DNA of 64,000 nucleotides from Amycolatopsis pretoriensis (lineage in GTDB: Bacteria; Actinomycetota; Actinomycetes; Mycobacteriales; Pseudonocardiaceae), in NCBI RefSeq assembly GCF_900107925.1, contig NZ_FNUJ01000007.1, positions 620,001-684,000 on the forward strand. Reading direction: 5' to 3'. This document shows positions 1 through 7,214 of this stretch, one piece after another. The position numbers were made by a program, and so were the translations under genes. Under the pieces are notes generated by a model, which had not been told where the DNA came from, ran no database searches, and saw only the letters and a list, made by a program, of their open reading frames with translations. How positions within the stretch are numbered: position 1 is the stretch's first letter; the number at the start of each line of letters is the position of its first letter.

Positions 1-516
1 CATGCCGACGCTGCCCGGGTTGACGACCAGCCGCCGGTCGGCGAGCCGGACGAACGGCATGTGCGTGTGCCCCAGCACGACGGTCTCCTCCGCCACCCCG
101 GAAAAGACCTCCGCCCACCGCTCCGGCGGGCTGTCGACGAGCACGATTTCCGTGTCGTCGCGCGGGGTCGCGTGGCAGAACAGCACGCCGTCGAGCGACA
201 CCGTCAGCGGCAGCGCGTCCAGCACCGGCAAGTCCGCCGGACGCAGTTGCCGCGCCGCCCACGGGAAGATCGGGTCCGGCACGAAGTTCCCGGTCCCGCG
301 CGCCGACGCCGCCAGTTCGCGGTCCGCGTTGCCGCGCACCCAGACCGCCCGCGAGCCCAGCGCCGACAGGCGGTCCAGGGTCTCCACCGGCAGCGGGCCG
401 GCCAGCATGTCCCCGAGCAGCACGATCTTCTCCGCCGCCACGACGTCCGGCTCGGCCAGCACGGCCTCCAACGCCGGGAGCACGCCGTGGATGTCCGCCA
501 GCACCGCCACTGTCAT
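1..516 (-). CDS. Metallophosphoesterase (YfcE/MJ0936-like), 3' end outside the window
   Basis: A calcineurin-like phosphoesterase, predicted to hydrolyse phosphomonoesters or phosphodiesters using two metal ions. Its specific substrate cannot be told. The ATG at 516-514 gives 172 codons inside the window, and the frame is still open at base 1, so the C-terminus is missing. The metal-binding blocks appear in family order: D-I-H near the N-terminus (ADIHGV), G-D (LLGDML), G-N-x-D/H (VRGNAD), then H (FCHATP) and G-H-T-H (LGHTHMPF). The last visible segment VVNPGSVG is also typical. A GGGTGGGG-like ribosome site precedes the ATG. The gene lies 63 bases after the P450 gene on the same strand, probably as the last gene of that operon. 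Confidence 0.85.
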   Translation of the reverse strand, partial: MTVAVLADIHGVLPALEAVLAEPDVVAAEKIVLLGDMLAGPLPVETLDRLSALGSRAVWVRGNADRELAASARGTGNFVPDPIFPWAARQLRPADLPVLDALPLTVSLDGVLFCHATPRDDTEIVLVDSPPERWAEVFSGVAEETVVLGHTHMPFVRLADRRLVVNPGSVGM

Positions 517-579
517 CGCCCCACCCTCGGGCACGGCAGGCGCCCCGGGCGAGGGATTTCGCCCAGGGCGCAAGCCGGT

Positions 580-1803
580 TCACGCGGTCGTGAGCGGCAG
601 CTCCCGCACACCCGTCATGTTCGGGTTGATCTGGAACTTCGGCGGCTCACCCGGGATCGTGCGCAGCGCCGGGTAGCGGTCGAACAGGATGTCCAGCGCC
701 ACCCGGCCTTCGAGCCGGGCGAGCGGTGCCCCGATGCAGAAGTGGATCCCGCGGCCGAACGCCAGGTGCGGGTTCGGGTCGCGCAGCGGGTTGAACGTGT
801 CCGGGTCGGTGAACACCCGGTCGTCGCGGTTGGCCGCCGCCACCCAGACCATCAGCATCTGGTCCGCGGGTACCGTCGATTCGCCCAGCCGCACTTCGCG
901 CGTGGTCGAGCGGGCCACGGCCGCGAACGGCGACAGGTACCGCAGCGACTCCTCGATCGCCGGCGGCACCAGCGACCGGTCGGCCCGCACGCGCTCGTCC
1001 CACTCCGGGTGCGTGTCCAGGCACAGCACCGCGTTGCCGAGCAGCATCGTCGTGGTGATGTGCCCGGCCAGCAGCAGGACGTTCGCGAAGTTGACGACCT
1101 CGTTGCGGGTCAGCTTCTCGCCGTCGACCTCGGCTTCGACGAGCTTCGTCAGCAGGTCTTCCCGGGGCTGCTCGCGCCGTTCGTCGACGTGCACGCCCAG
1201 GTACTCGACGAGCGCCTTCTGCCCCTCCAGCGACTTCTTGACCGACTCCTGCCGCCCTTCGGTCTGCTCCTTCAGCGAGAACTGTTCCGAAGAGTCGAAC
1301 AGCTTGTCCACCCAGCCCTTGAACAGGTGCCGGTCGCTCGCGGGGACCCCCAGCAGCTCCGCGATGACGATCACCGGCAGCGGGTAGGCCAGGTCCTCGA
1401 CCAGTTCGAGCCGGCCGGAAGACCCCGCCGCGTCGAGCATCTCGTTCGTCACCGCGGCGATGCGCGGCTCGAGGTCCGCGACGACCTTCGGCGTGAACGC
1501 CCGGCTGACCAGCTTGCGCATCTTGTTGTGCAGCGGCGGGTCCAGCTGCAGCAGGTTGCCCGCCTGCATCTCCTCGAAGTCGACGTCGAGGTCCTGCCCG
1601 GCCATCAGCTCCTTCGGCACGAGCCGGGTGGTGTCCGACGAGTACGTCGCCGGGTCGCGGAGCACCTCTTCGGCCTCCGGGTGCCCGTAGACGTTCCAGA
1701 ACCCGAGGTCGGCGGCGTGGTGCACCCGTTCCTCCGGCTGCTTCCCCCGCAGCCAGAACTGGGATTCGTGGAGTCCCCAGGTGTCCGCTTGTGTGGTGGT
1801 CAT
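580..1803 (-). CDS. Cytochrome P450, 407 aa
   Basis: A soluble haem-thiolate monooxygenase; the substrate is not predictable. It has normal bacterial P450 length and all core motifs: I-helix oxygen-activating AGHITT (residues 246-251), K-helix ExxR as E285-S-L-R288, and haem loop FGRGIHFC with ligand Cys356. The start has an AAGGGG ribosome site just upstream. The gene follows a TetR regulator by 33 bases, and a phosphoesterase gene comes next, so the three are probably co-transcribed from the palindromic promoter at about 2571-2598. No ferredoxin or ferredoxin reductase is encoded beside it, so electrons must come from partners elsewhere. The TetR/P450 pairing suggests induction by the substrate or a related small molecule (inference). 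Confidence 0.95.
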   Translation of the reverse strand: MTTTQADTWGLHESQFWLRGKQPEERVHHAADLGFWNVYGHPEAEEVLRDPATYSSDTTRLVPKELMAGQDLDVDFEEMQAGNLLQLDPPLHNKMRKLVSRAFTPKVVADLEPRIAAVTNEMLDAAGSSGRLELVEDLAYPLPVIVIAELLGVPASDRHLFKGWVDKLFDSSEQFSLKEQTEGRQESVKKSLEGQKALVEYLGVHVDERREQPREDLLTKLVEAEVDGEKLTRNEVVNFANVLLLAGHITTTMLLGNAVLCLDTHPEWDERVRADRSLVPPAIEESLRYLSPFAAVARSTTREVRLGESTVPADQMLMVWVAAANRDDRVFTDPDTFNPLRDPNPHLAFGRGIHFCIGAPLARLEGRVALDILFDRYPALRTIPGEPPKFQINPNMTGVRELPLTTA

Positions 1804-1836
1804 GTCCGCCCCTTCTTTCCCCTTGTGGCCCCGGGA

Positions 1837-2532
1837 TCAGCCGGGTGCCCTGATGGGATCGTGTGCGTAGATCCCTTGCCGGTAGCCCGAGACGAGCTCC
1901 TCGAGCGCCGAACCGAGTTCCGCCGCCACGTCCGCGACCGCCGCGGGGTCGGGTTCCCCGGCCGGCTCGAACGCCGTGCGGATCAGGTGGGCGAGCACCG
2001 TCGCCTTCTCTTCGAGCGGGATGCCGTCGAATTCGTCGGAAAGCGTGTCGCCCAGGTAGAAGCCGAGCGTCGCGGCGTTGAGCGCGTAGGTCAGGTTCGG
2101 GACGTCCGAGCGGATCAGCCCGCGCCGGAGCATCGCCTCCTCGAACTGCGCGCGCAGCGCGTCCTGCTGCTTGCGCAGGGCGAGGTCGCCGAGCGAGCCG
2201 AACATGTCGGCGTTGCCGCGCAGCATCGCCATCACCAGCGGGCGCCGGTGGGTGACGAGGAACGACGCCGAGATCATCCGGTGCGGGAGGATCATGGCCG
2301 GATCGGCCCGGATCCGGCCCAGGATCTCGTCGGTCAGGTCGGCCGACTCGCGCATCATCAGCGCCTGGAACAGCAGCTCCTTGTTGCGCCAGTGCAGGTA
2401 GACGGTGCCCTTGCCGATGCCGACCGCGCGCGCGATGTCGTCCACCGCCACCTTGCGGTAGCCCATGCGCAGGAGCAGCTCGCCCGCCGCGTCCAGGATG
2501 CGGTCGGCGCGCTCGCGGTTGGGATGGCTCAT
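1837..2532 (-). CDS. TetR family transcriptional regulator
   Basis: A one-component repressor with an N-terminal helix-turn-helix, in which DDIARAVGIGKGTVYLHWRNKE is the typical TetR recognition-helix region, followed by a large ligand-binding domain. The ATG at 2532 is chosen because AGGTGG lies about 8 bases upstream; an in-frame GTG at 2544 would add four residues. The protein is about 231 aa, slightly long for the family. It is the first gene of a minus-strand set with a P450 and a phosphoesterase. A perfect 8-base inverted repeat 39 bases upstream of the start is the obvious candidate operator. Local autoregulation and control of the P450 are therefore likely (inference). Confidence 0.9.
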   Translation of the reverse strand: MSHPNRERADRILDAAGELLLRMGYRKVAVDDIARAVGIGKGTVYLHWRNKELLFQALMMRESADLTDEILGRIRADPAMILPHRMISASFLVTHRRPLVMAMLRGNADMFGSLGDLALRKQQDALRAQFEEAMLRRGLIRSDVPNLTYALNAATLGFYLGDTLSDEFDGIPLEEKATVLAHLIRTAFEPAGEPDPAAVADVAAELGSALEELVSGYRQGIYAHDPIRAPG

Positions 2533-2570
2533 GCGTTCGTCCACCTGCTGGTTCGTTGAGGATTTGACTT

Positions 2571-2598
2571 GTTGACCGGATTCGCATTTTCGGTCAAC
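2571..2598. promoter_or_regulatory. Candidate TetR operator, inverted repeat GTTGACCG / CGGTCAAC
   Basis: Perfect 8-base inverted repeat (arms 2571-2578 and 2591-2598, 12-base spacer) in the divergent gap between the TetR gene and rarA. On the minus strand the right arm supplies a TTGACC -35 box, so a bound dimer would occlude the promoter of the TetR-P450 operon. No well-formed -10 box was seen at 17 bases (CAACAA). Confidence 0.55.
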
Positions 2599-2675
2599 CG
2601 GTCATCACGACGGTAGCGCCGATCCGGCGACCGGGGCAAGTGGTTCTGTCGGTGCCGTCGGTTAACGTCAACGGT

Positions 2676-4052
2676 GTGGCACAGGACGAACTCTTCACCG
2701 TGAACGCCGACGTGGCCCCGCCACCGGAGCGCACGACGTCGAACGCGGGCGAACCGCAGGCGGATCCCGCCAGCTCGCCGCTGGCCGTGCGGATGCGGCC
2801 GCGCTCGCTCGACGAGGTCGTCGGCCAGCAGCACCTGCTGCGCGAAGGGGCCCCGCTGCGGCGGCTGGTCGAGGGCGCCGCGCCGGCGTCGGTGCTGCTC
2901 TACGGCCCGCCCGGCACGGGCAAGACGACGCTGGCCAACCTCGTCTCGATCGCCACCGGCCGCCGGTTCGTCGCGATGTCGGCCCTTTCGGCCGGGGTCA
3001 AGGAGGTGCGCGGCGTCATCGAGGAGGCGCGGCGGCGCCGGCAGTACAACACCGAGAACACCGTCCTGTTCATCGACGAGGTGCACCGGTTCTCCAAGAC
3101 CCAGCAGGACGCGCTGCTCGGCGCGGTCGAGGACCGCACGGTGCTGCTGGTCGCGGCGACCACCGAGAACCCGTCGTTCTCCGTCGTCTCACCGCTGCTG
3201 TCGCGGTCGCTGGTGCTGCAGCTGCGCCCGTTGACCGACGAAGACATCACGCAGTTGCTCGAACGCGCGCTGGCCGACGAACGCGGCCTCGGCGGCGAGC
3301 TGACGCTGACCGAAGACGCGCGCGCCCACCTCGTCCGGCTCGCGGGCGGGGACGCACGCCGCGCGCTCACGGCCTTGGAGGCGGCGGCGGACGCGGCGTC
3401 GGCCACCGAGGCGAAGACGATCGACCTGCCCATCGTCGAGTCCACTGTGGACAAAGCGGCGGTGCGCTACGACCGCGACGGCGACCAGCACTACGACGTC
3501 ATCAGCGCGTTCATCAAGTCGATCCGCGGGTCCGATGTGGACGCCGCGCTGCACTACCTGGCCCGGATGATCGAAGCGGGCGAGGACCCGCGGTTCCTCG
3601 CGCGGCGGCTGGTCGTGCACGCCAGCGAGGACATCGGGATGGCCGACCCGACGGCGCTGCAGTCGGCCGTCGCGGCCTCCCACGCCGTCCAGTTCATCGG
3701 CATGCCCGAGGGCCGGCTGGCCCTCGCGCAGGCGACGATCCACCTGGCCACCGCGCCGAAGTCGAACTCGGTCATCACGGGCATCGACGCCGCGCTGGCC
3801 GACGTGCGCGCGGGGCTGGCCGGCACCGTGCCGCCGCACCTGCGCGACGGGCACTACGCGGGCGCGAAGAAGCTCGGCAACGCCCAGGGCTACCGGTACC
3901 CGCACAACGTCCCGGAAGGCGTGCTGGCCCAGCAGTACCCGCCGGACGAGCTGGTCGGCCGCGACTACTACGAGCCGACCCAGCGCGGAGCCGAGCGCAC
4001 CCTCGCCGACCGCGTCCCGAAGCTGCGCCGGACCATCCGCGGCGAACGGTGA
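2676..4052 (+). CDS. rarA: Replication-associated recombination protein A (RarA/MgsA), AAA+ ATPase
   Basis: A clamp-loader-like AAA+ ATPase that acts at stalled replication forks and interacts with single-strand-binding protein in studied bacteria. The GTG at 2676 gives 458 aa, the usual length, beginning MAQDELF; the frame is open upstream to 2640. Visible are Walker A GPPGTGKT (about residues 77-84), Walker B LFIDEVHRF, sensor 1 AATTENPSF and the C-terminal tetramerisation region with HNVPEG and PPDELVGRDYYEP. It is divergent from the TetR gene. In many actinobacteria rarA lies close upstream of alaS, as here. A GC hairpin follows at 4168-4189. Confidence 0.97.
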   Translation: MAQDELFTVNADVAPPPERTTSNAGEPQADPASSPLAVRMRPRSLDEVVGQQHLLREGAPLRRLVEGAAPASVLLYGPPGTGKTTLANLVSIATGRRFVAMSALSAGVKEVRGVIEEARRRRQYNTENTVLFIDEVHRFSKTQQDALLGAVEDRTVLLVAATTENPSFSVVSPLLSRSLVLQLRPLTDEDITQLLERALADERGLGGELTLTEDARAHLVRLAGGDARRALTALEAAADAASATEAKTIDLPIVESTVDKAAVRYDRDGDQHYDVISAFIKSIRGSDVDAALHYLARMIEAGEDPRFLARRLVVHASEDIGMADPTALQSAVAASHAVQFIGMPEGRLALAQATIHLATAPKSNSVITGIDAALADVRAGLAGTVPPHLRDGHYAGAKKLGNAQGYRYPHNVPEGVLAQQYPPDELVGRDYYEPTQRGAERTLADRVPKLRRTIRGER

Positions 4053-4167
4053 AAGCGGCTTGAGGAGTTCTTGACCCGGCCCCGCACGGCGGGCCTGCGC
4101 ACCCGGTACGGCCTCGCGCCGCAGGCGACCGTCACGGGTCTCGGCGCGGACGCCGGCGACGCCTGAG

Positions 4168-4189
4168 GGGGCGGGAAAATCCCCGCCCC
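4168..4189 (+). terminator. GC-rich hairpin downstream of rarA
   Basis: An 8-base stem (4168-4175 with 4182-4189) with loop AAAATC lies about 115 bases after the rarA stop. There is no T-run, so it is a putative actinobacterial L-shaped terminator. Confidence 0.45.
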
Positions 4190-4295
4190 GGTCGTGCACC
4201 GGTGACCGGCGCACGGGCCCATGATCGGCTTCCGTACACTCCGCTTCCTCGGGGTGGCCCGGAAACCGGGCCCGGCGACGGCAGGAGGCGTGCCC

Positions 4296-4673
4296 GTGCC
4301 CGCGACGCTGCAGTGCATCGTCCTGGATTGTCCGGAACCGGTCGTGCTCGCCCGGTTCTACCAGGCCCTGCTCGGTGGCGAGGTGGACCGGCCGGACCCG
4401 CGCTGGCGGGTCGACGAAGACTGGTCGACGCTGCACGTGAACGGGATGGTCCTGGGCTTCCAGCGGGCGCCGGACCACCAGCCGCCGCGCTGGCCGAACC
4501 CCGGGTTCCCGCAGCAGTTCCACCTCGACTTCGAGGTGGACGACTTCCGCGAGTCCCACCACGCGGTCCTGGTCAACGGCGGCCGGCTGCTCGACCCCGA
4601 CCTCGGCGGCCGCGGGTGGCGCGTCTACGCCGACCCGGCGGGTCACCCGTTCTGCTTGCTCGGCGATTACTGA
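4296..4673 (+). CDS. VOC (glyoxalase/bleomycin-resistance-like) family protein
   Basis: A 125-aa protein of the vicinal-oxygen-chelate superfamily (Glyoxalase_6 type). The GTG at 4296 is chosen because AGGAGG (4283-4288) sits 7 bases upstream. Visible landmarks are the opening LQCIVLDCPEP and LARFYQALLG, the middle FHLDFEVDDF, and the closing VYADPAGHPFCLL, where His and acidic residues normally bind a metal. These actinobacterial paralogues are numerous and mostly uncharacterised, so neither an enzymatic nor a resistance role can be stated. The next gene starts 26 bases downstream on the same strand and may be co-transcribed. Confidence 0.85.
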   Translation: MPATLQCIVLDCPEPVVLARFYQALLGGEVDRPDPRWRVDEDWSTLHVNGMVLGFQRAPDHQPPRWPNPGFPQQFHLDFEVDDFRESHHAVLVNGGRLLDPDLGGRGWRVYADPAGHPFCLLGDY

Positions 4674-4699
4674 GCGCGTTCCGTGGGCACGTGGAGAGC

Positions 4700-5545
4700 A
4701 TGAGCGTCGCGTTTCTCGGAACCGGAATCATGGGCGCCCCGATGGCGGCCAACATCGCGAAGGCGGGCCTGGAGGTCCGGGTCTGGAACCGGACCCGGGC
4801 GAAGGCCGAGCCCCTCGCCGACGTCGCCACGGTCGTGGATTCGGCGGCCGCGGCGGCCGAGGGCGCGGATACCCTCGTGACGATGCTCGCCGACGGCCCC
4901 GCGGTGGCCGAAGCGTTCGAAGCGGCTTCGCCCGCGTCGGGCACGTTGTGGCTGCAGATGAGCACGGTCGGCCTCGACTGGACCGACCGGCTCGCCGAGC
5001 TGGCCGAAAAGGCGGGCGTCGTGTTCGTCGACGCGCCGGTGCTGGGGACCCGCCAACCCGCGGAGCAGGCGCAGCTGCAGGTGCTGGCGTCCGGCCCGGA
5101 GGAAGCCCGCCCCAAGTGCACGCCGGTGTTCGACGCGGTCGCCGTGAAGACGCGGTGGCTCGGCCCGGCGGGCAACGGCAGCCGGCTGAAGCTGGTCATG
5201 AACGCGTGGGTGCTGGCGCTGACCAACGGCACGGCCGAGAGCCTCGGGCTGGCCCGCGGGCTGGGCCTGGACCCGGCGCTGTTCCTGGAGACGATCGAGG
5301 GCGGCGGCCTCGACGTCGGGTACGCGCACGTCAAGGGCGGCGCGATGCTGTCCGGCGAGTACGCGCCGTCGTTCCCGGCGGGCTTGGCGGCGAAGGACGC
5401 GCGGCTGGTCGTCGAGGCCGCGGGCGACGACGTCGACGTGGCGGGCGCCCGGGCGGTGCTGGCGCACCTGGAAGCCGCGGTGGAGGCGGGCCACGGCGAC
5501 GAAGACATGGCGGCGCTCTACCGCGCGGTCGTGAAGGAGCGTTAA
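4700..5545 (+). CDS. NAD(P)-dependent beta-hydroxyacid dehydrogenase (3-hydroxyisobutyrate dehydrogenase-like)
   Basis: A 281-aa member of the 3-hydroxyisobutyrate dehydrogenase / glyoxylate reductase superfamily, oxidising or reducing short beta-hydroxyacids or succinate semialdehyde. The Rossmann motif GTGIMGAPMAAN opens the protein. The substrate loop usually reads DAPVSGG but here is DAPVLGT. The catalytic lysine lies in GNGSRLKLVMN, where the family usually has KxxNN, so the second Asn is replaced. C-terminal KDARLVVEAA is the conserved KDL-A region. The ATG at 4700 fits the domain start. It converges with the disrupted gene on the minus strand, and their stop codons overlap. Confidence 0.88.
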   Translation: MSVAFLGTGIMGAPMAANIAKAGLEVRVWNRTRAKAEPLADVATVVDSAAAAAEGADTLVTMLADGPAVAEAFEAASPASGTLWLQMSTVGLDWTDRLAELAEKAGVVFVDAPVLGTRQPAEQAQLQVLASGPEEARPKCTPVFDAVAVKTRWLGPAGNGSRLKLVMNAWVLALTNGTAESLGLARGLGLDPALFLETIEGGGLDVGYAHVKGGAMLSGEYAPSFPAGLAAKDARLVVEAAGDDVDVAGARAVLAHLEAAVEAGHGDEDMAALYRAVVKER

Positions 5546-6362
5546 AGGAGGGTGGCCACGCGGTCGATCCCGAAAGCCGCGTACACCTGTGAAGCACAGC
5601 CCTTCGTAATACCCGCCGCGGCCGCCTTCGCGGTCCGGGAACGGGTGGACCGGCACTTCGACCGCGTCGAGCAGGTCTTCGAACCGCGGGTCCAGCACCG
5701 TCACGCCGAGCGAGAAGTCCGTCGCGCCCAGCGCGCGGCACCCGGCGGCCATGAGCCGCGCGTGCTCGGCCAGTGCCGCCCGTTCGAACGCGAGGTTGCC
5801 GGTGTCCCGGCCCGCCGTCACCGCGCCGAACAGCGAGAAGTGCGCGAACATCCCCGCGGCGATCTGCTGGGCGCGCACCACCCGCTGCACCGTCGCCAGG
5901 CGGACCACGGAAGCCGAAGCGCGCCGGACCGCCGCCTCGAGGGCCAGCCCCGCCGTCGGATCCGCGGCGACCTCGGCGCCGCGGCCGGTCGGGACCACCC
6001 GGGCTGGGCCGGCCCGGCCACCGCCGAATGGGTCCCGAGCGGCGCCAGCGGTGAAAGCGCGACCGGCTCGAACGAAGCCGCCGCGCCGATGAGCGCGTCC
6101 TCGACGCGGCGCAGCAGCGCGAACGGCAGCGGGCTCGGCGCCGCGAACCGGTCTTCGCGGTGGCCGCGCAGCACGTCCGGACCGGACAGCCGGGCTGCCC
6201 GCCGCCGCGCGACCTCTAGCTGGACCGTGGTGAGGTCGGCGCCGGGCAACGCGGCCGGCACGTCGGCCGCCGTGCCGCCCGGCCCGGAAAGGACCCGGCG
6301 GCCGGGTCCGTCGTCGTGTCCACCGCCCAGGTGTACCGCCCGGCGACCACCCCGGGCGACAC
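5542..6362 (-). pseudogene. Frameshifted gene of unknown function (three apparent frameshifts)
   Basis: No single frame spans this stretch, but coherent minus-strand peptides join across three frames. A GTG start at 6362 (MSPGVVAGRYTW) runs to about 6310, where the frame changes. The second frame (LPGADLTTVQLEVARRR ... LAPLGTHSAVAG) ends near 6015. The third frame (VVPTGRGAEVAADPTAGLAL ... DFSLGVTVLDPRFEDLLDAVEV ... YYEGLCFT) runs to about 5595. There a shift into VYAAFGIDRVATLL gives a natural stop at 5544-5542. The breaks fall in G/C runs (two) and near CACAGGTGT. The family is not recognised; the C-terminal YYEGLCF block faintly recalls HisRS/HisZ-like class II synthetase folds, which is weak. 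It is either a decaying gene or affected by sequence errors. Confidence 0.6.
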
Positions 6363-6452
6363 TTTTCCGGCCCGCGCGGGGTGACACGGTCGGGAACCCG
6401 GCCAGGCGGTAACCTCACCAGCACCCGAAACCCGTTGATCCGAGGAGGGCCC

Positions 6453-6839
6453 GTGTCGGCAGGGCAGATCGCCGCGTTGATCGCCGCAGGAGCATTCGTG
6501 GTGCTGGTCGTCCTGCTGGCGATCCCGCTGATCAAGCTCGGCAAGACGCTGGACGCGGCCACCGAGGCGATCGAGCGCACCAACAGCAACACCGACCCGC
6601 TGCTGATCGGCGCGAACCAGACGATCACCCACGTCAACGCCCAGCTCGAGCGGGTGGACGGGATCACGTCGAACGCGCAGGCCGTCACCGGCAACGTCTC
6701 CGCGCTGGCGTCGGTGTTCACCGCGACGCTGGGCGGCCCGCTGGTCAAGACCGCGGCGCTGTCCTACGGCCTGTCGAAGGCGATCAAGGCGCGCAAGAAG
6801 AAGAGCGCGCTGAAGGCCGCGAAGAAGGCCGCGAAGTGA
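6453..6839 (+). CDS. DUF948 family membrane-anchored protein
   Basis: A 128-aa protein with one N-terminal membrane helix (about residues 6-27) followed by a helical segment typical of DUF948, then a very basic Lys/Ala-rich tail (ARKKKSALKAAKKAAK). The GTG at 6453 has GAGGAG upstream. It overlaps the next gene by GTGA, so the two are translationally coupled. DUF948 and DUF6167 genes immediately before alaS are a conserved actinobacterial arrangement. The function is unknown; the helical shape and membrane anchor suggest a structural or scaffolding role at the membrane (inference). Confidence 0.85.
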   Translation: MSAGQIAALIAAGAFVVLVVLLAIPLIKLGKTLDAATEAIERTNSNTDPLLIGANQTITHVNAQLERVDGITSNAQAVTGNVSALASVFTATLGGPLVKTAALSYGLSKAIKARKKKSALKAAKKAAK

Positions 6840-7141
6840 AGCGGCTGTTCTGGCTCGGCGTCGGCGTGGTCGCCGGCGTCGCGCTGTCCCGCAAGGCCGC
6901 CGAAACCGCTCGTCAGGCCACTCCGGCCGGGTTAGCATCGAACCTGGGCGAGGCCGTGCGCGAGCTGGCCGGCGCCGTGGGTTCGTTCGGCGCCGAGGTG
7001 CGCGCGGGCATGAACGAGCGGGAGCAGGAGTTGCACGACATGGTCGAGGAGCGGGCGGGCGTGACCCCGCCCCGAGCCGAGGGGCGCCACGCGGCCGCCG
7101 CCCGGCGCCCGGTCCGGCGAGCTCGCCGGGCGGAGGGCTGA
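6836..7141 (+). CDS. DUF6167-like small membrane protein
   Basis: A 101-aa protein starting with GTG overlapping the DUF948 stop. Residues 1-20 (KRLFWLGVGVVAGVALSRK) form a short membrane segment. The middle is a helix with Glu/Arg (VRELAGAVGSFGAEVRAGM) and the tail is Arg/Ala-rich. The opening resembles the DUF6167 proteins found at this position next to alaS in Streptomyces. Function unknown. It lies 73 bases ahead of alaS. Confidence 0.75.
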   Translation: MKRLFWLGVGVVAGVALSRKAAETARQATPAGLASNLGEAVRELAGAVGSFGAEVRAGMNEREQELHDMVEERAGVTPPRAEGRHAAAARRPVRRARRAEG

Positions 7142-7214
7142 TCCGGGCCTGCCCGGACCCCTTCCGCCGTCGACGTCCGACCTCGTTCGCAGCCACCAGT
7201 ACAAGGACTGACCC

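Noticed and set aside
4053..4166. In-frame continuation of rarA past its TGA (37 codons)
   Set aside because: No readthrough signal, RarA already has full family length, and the stretch has no similarity; taken as untranslated spacer.
3189..4646. A 485-codon minus-strand frame over rarA and the VOC gene
   Set aside because: Antisense shadow with no motif; real genes on the plus strand account for the sequence.
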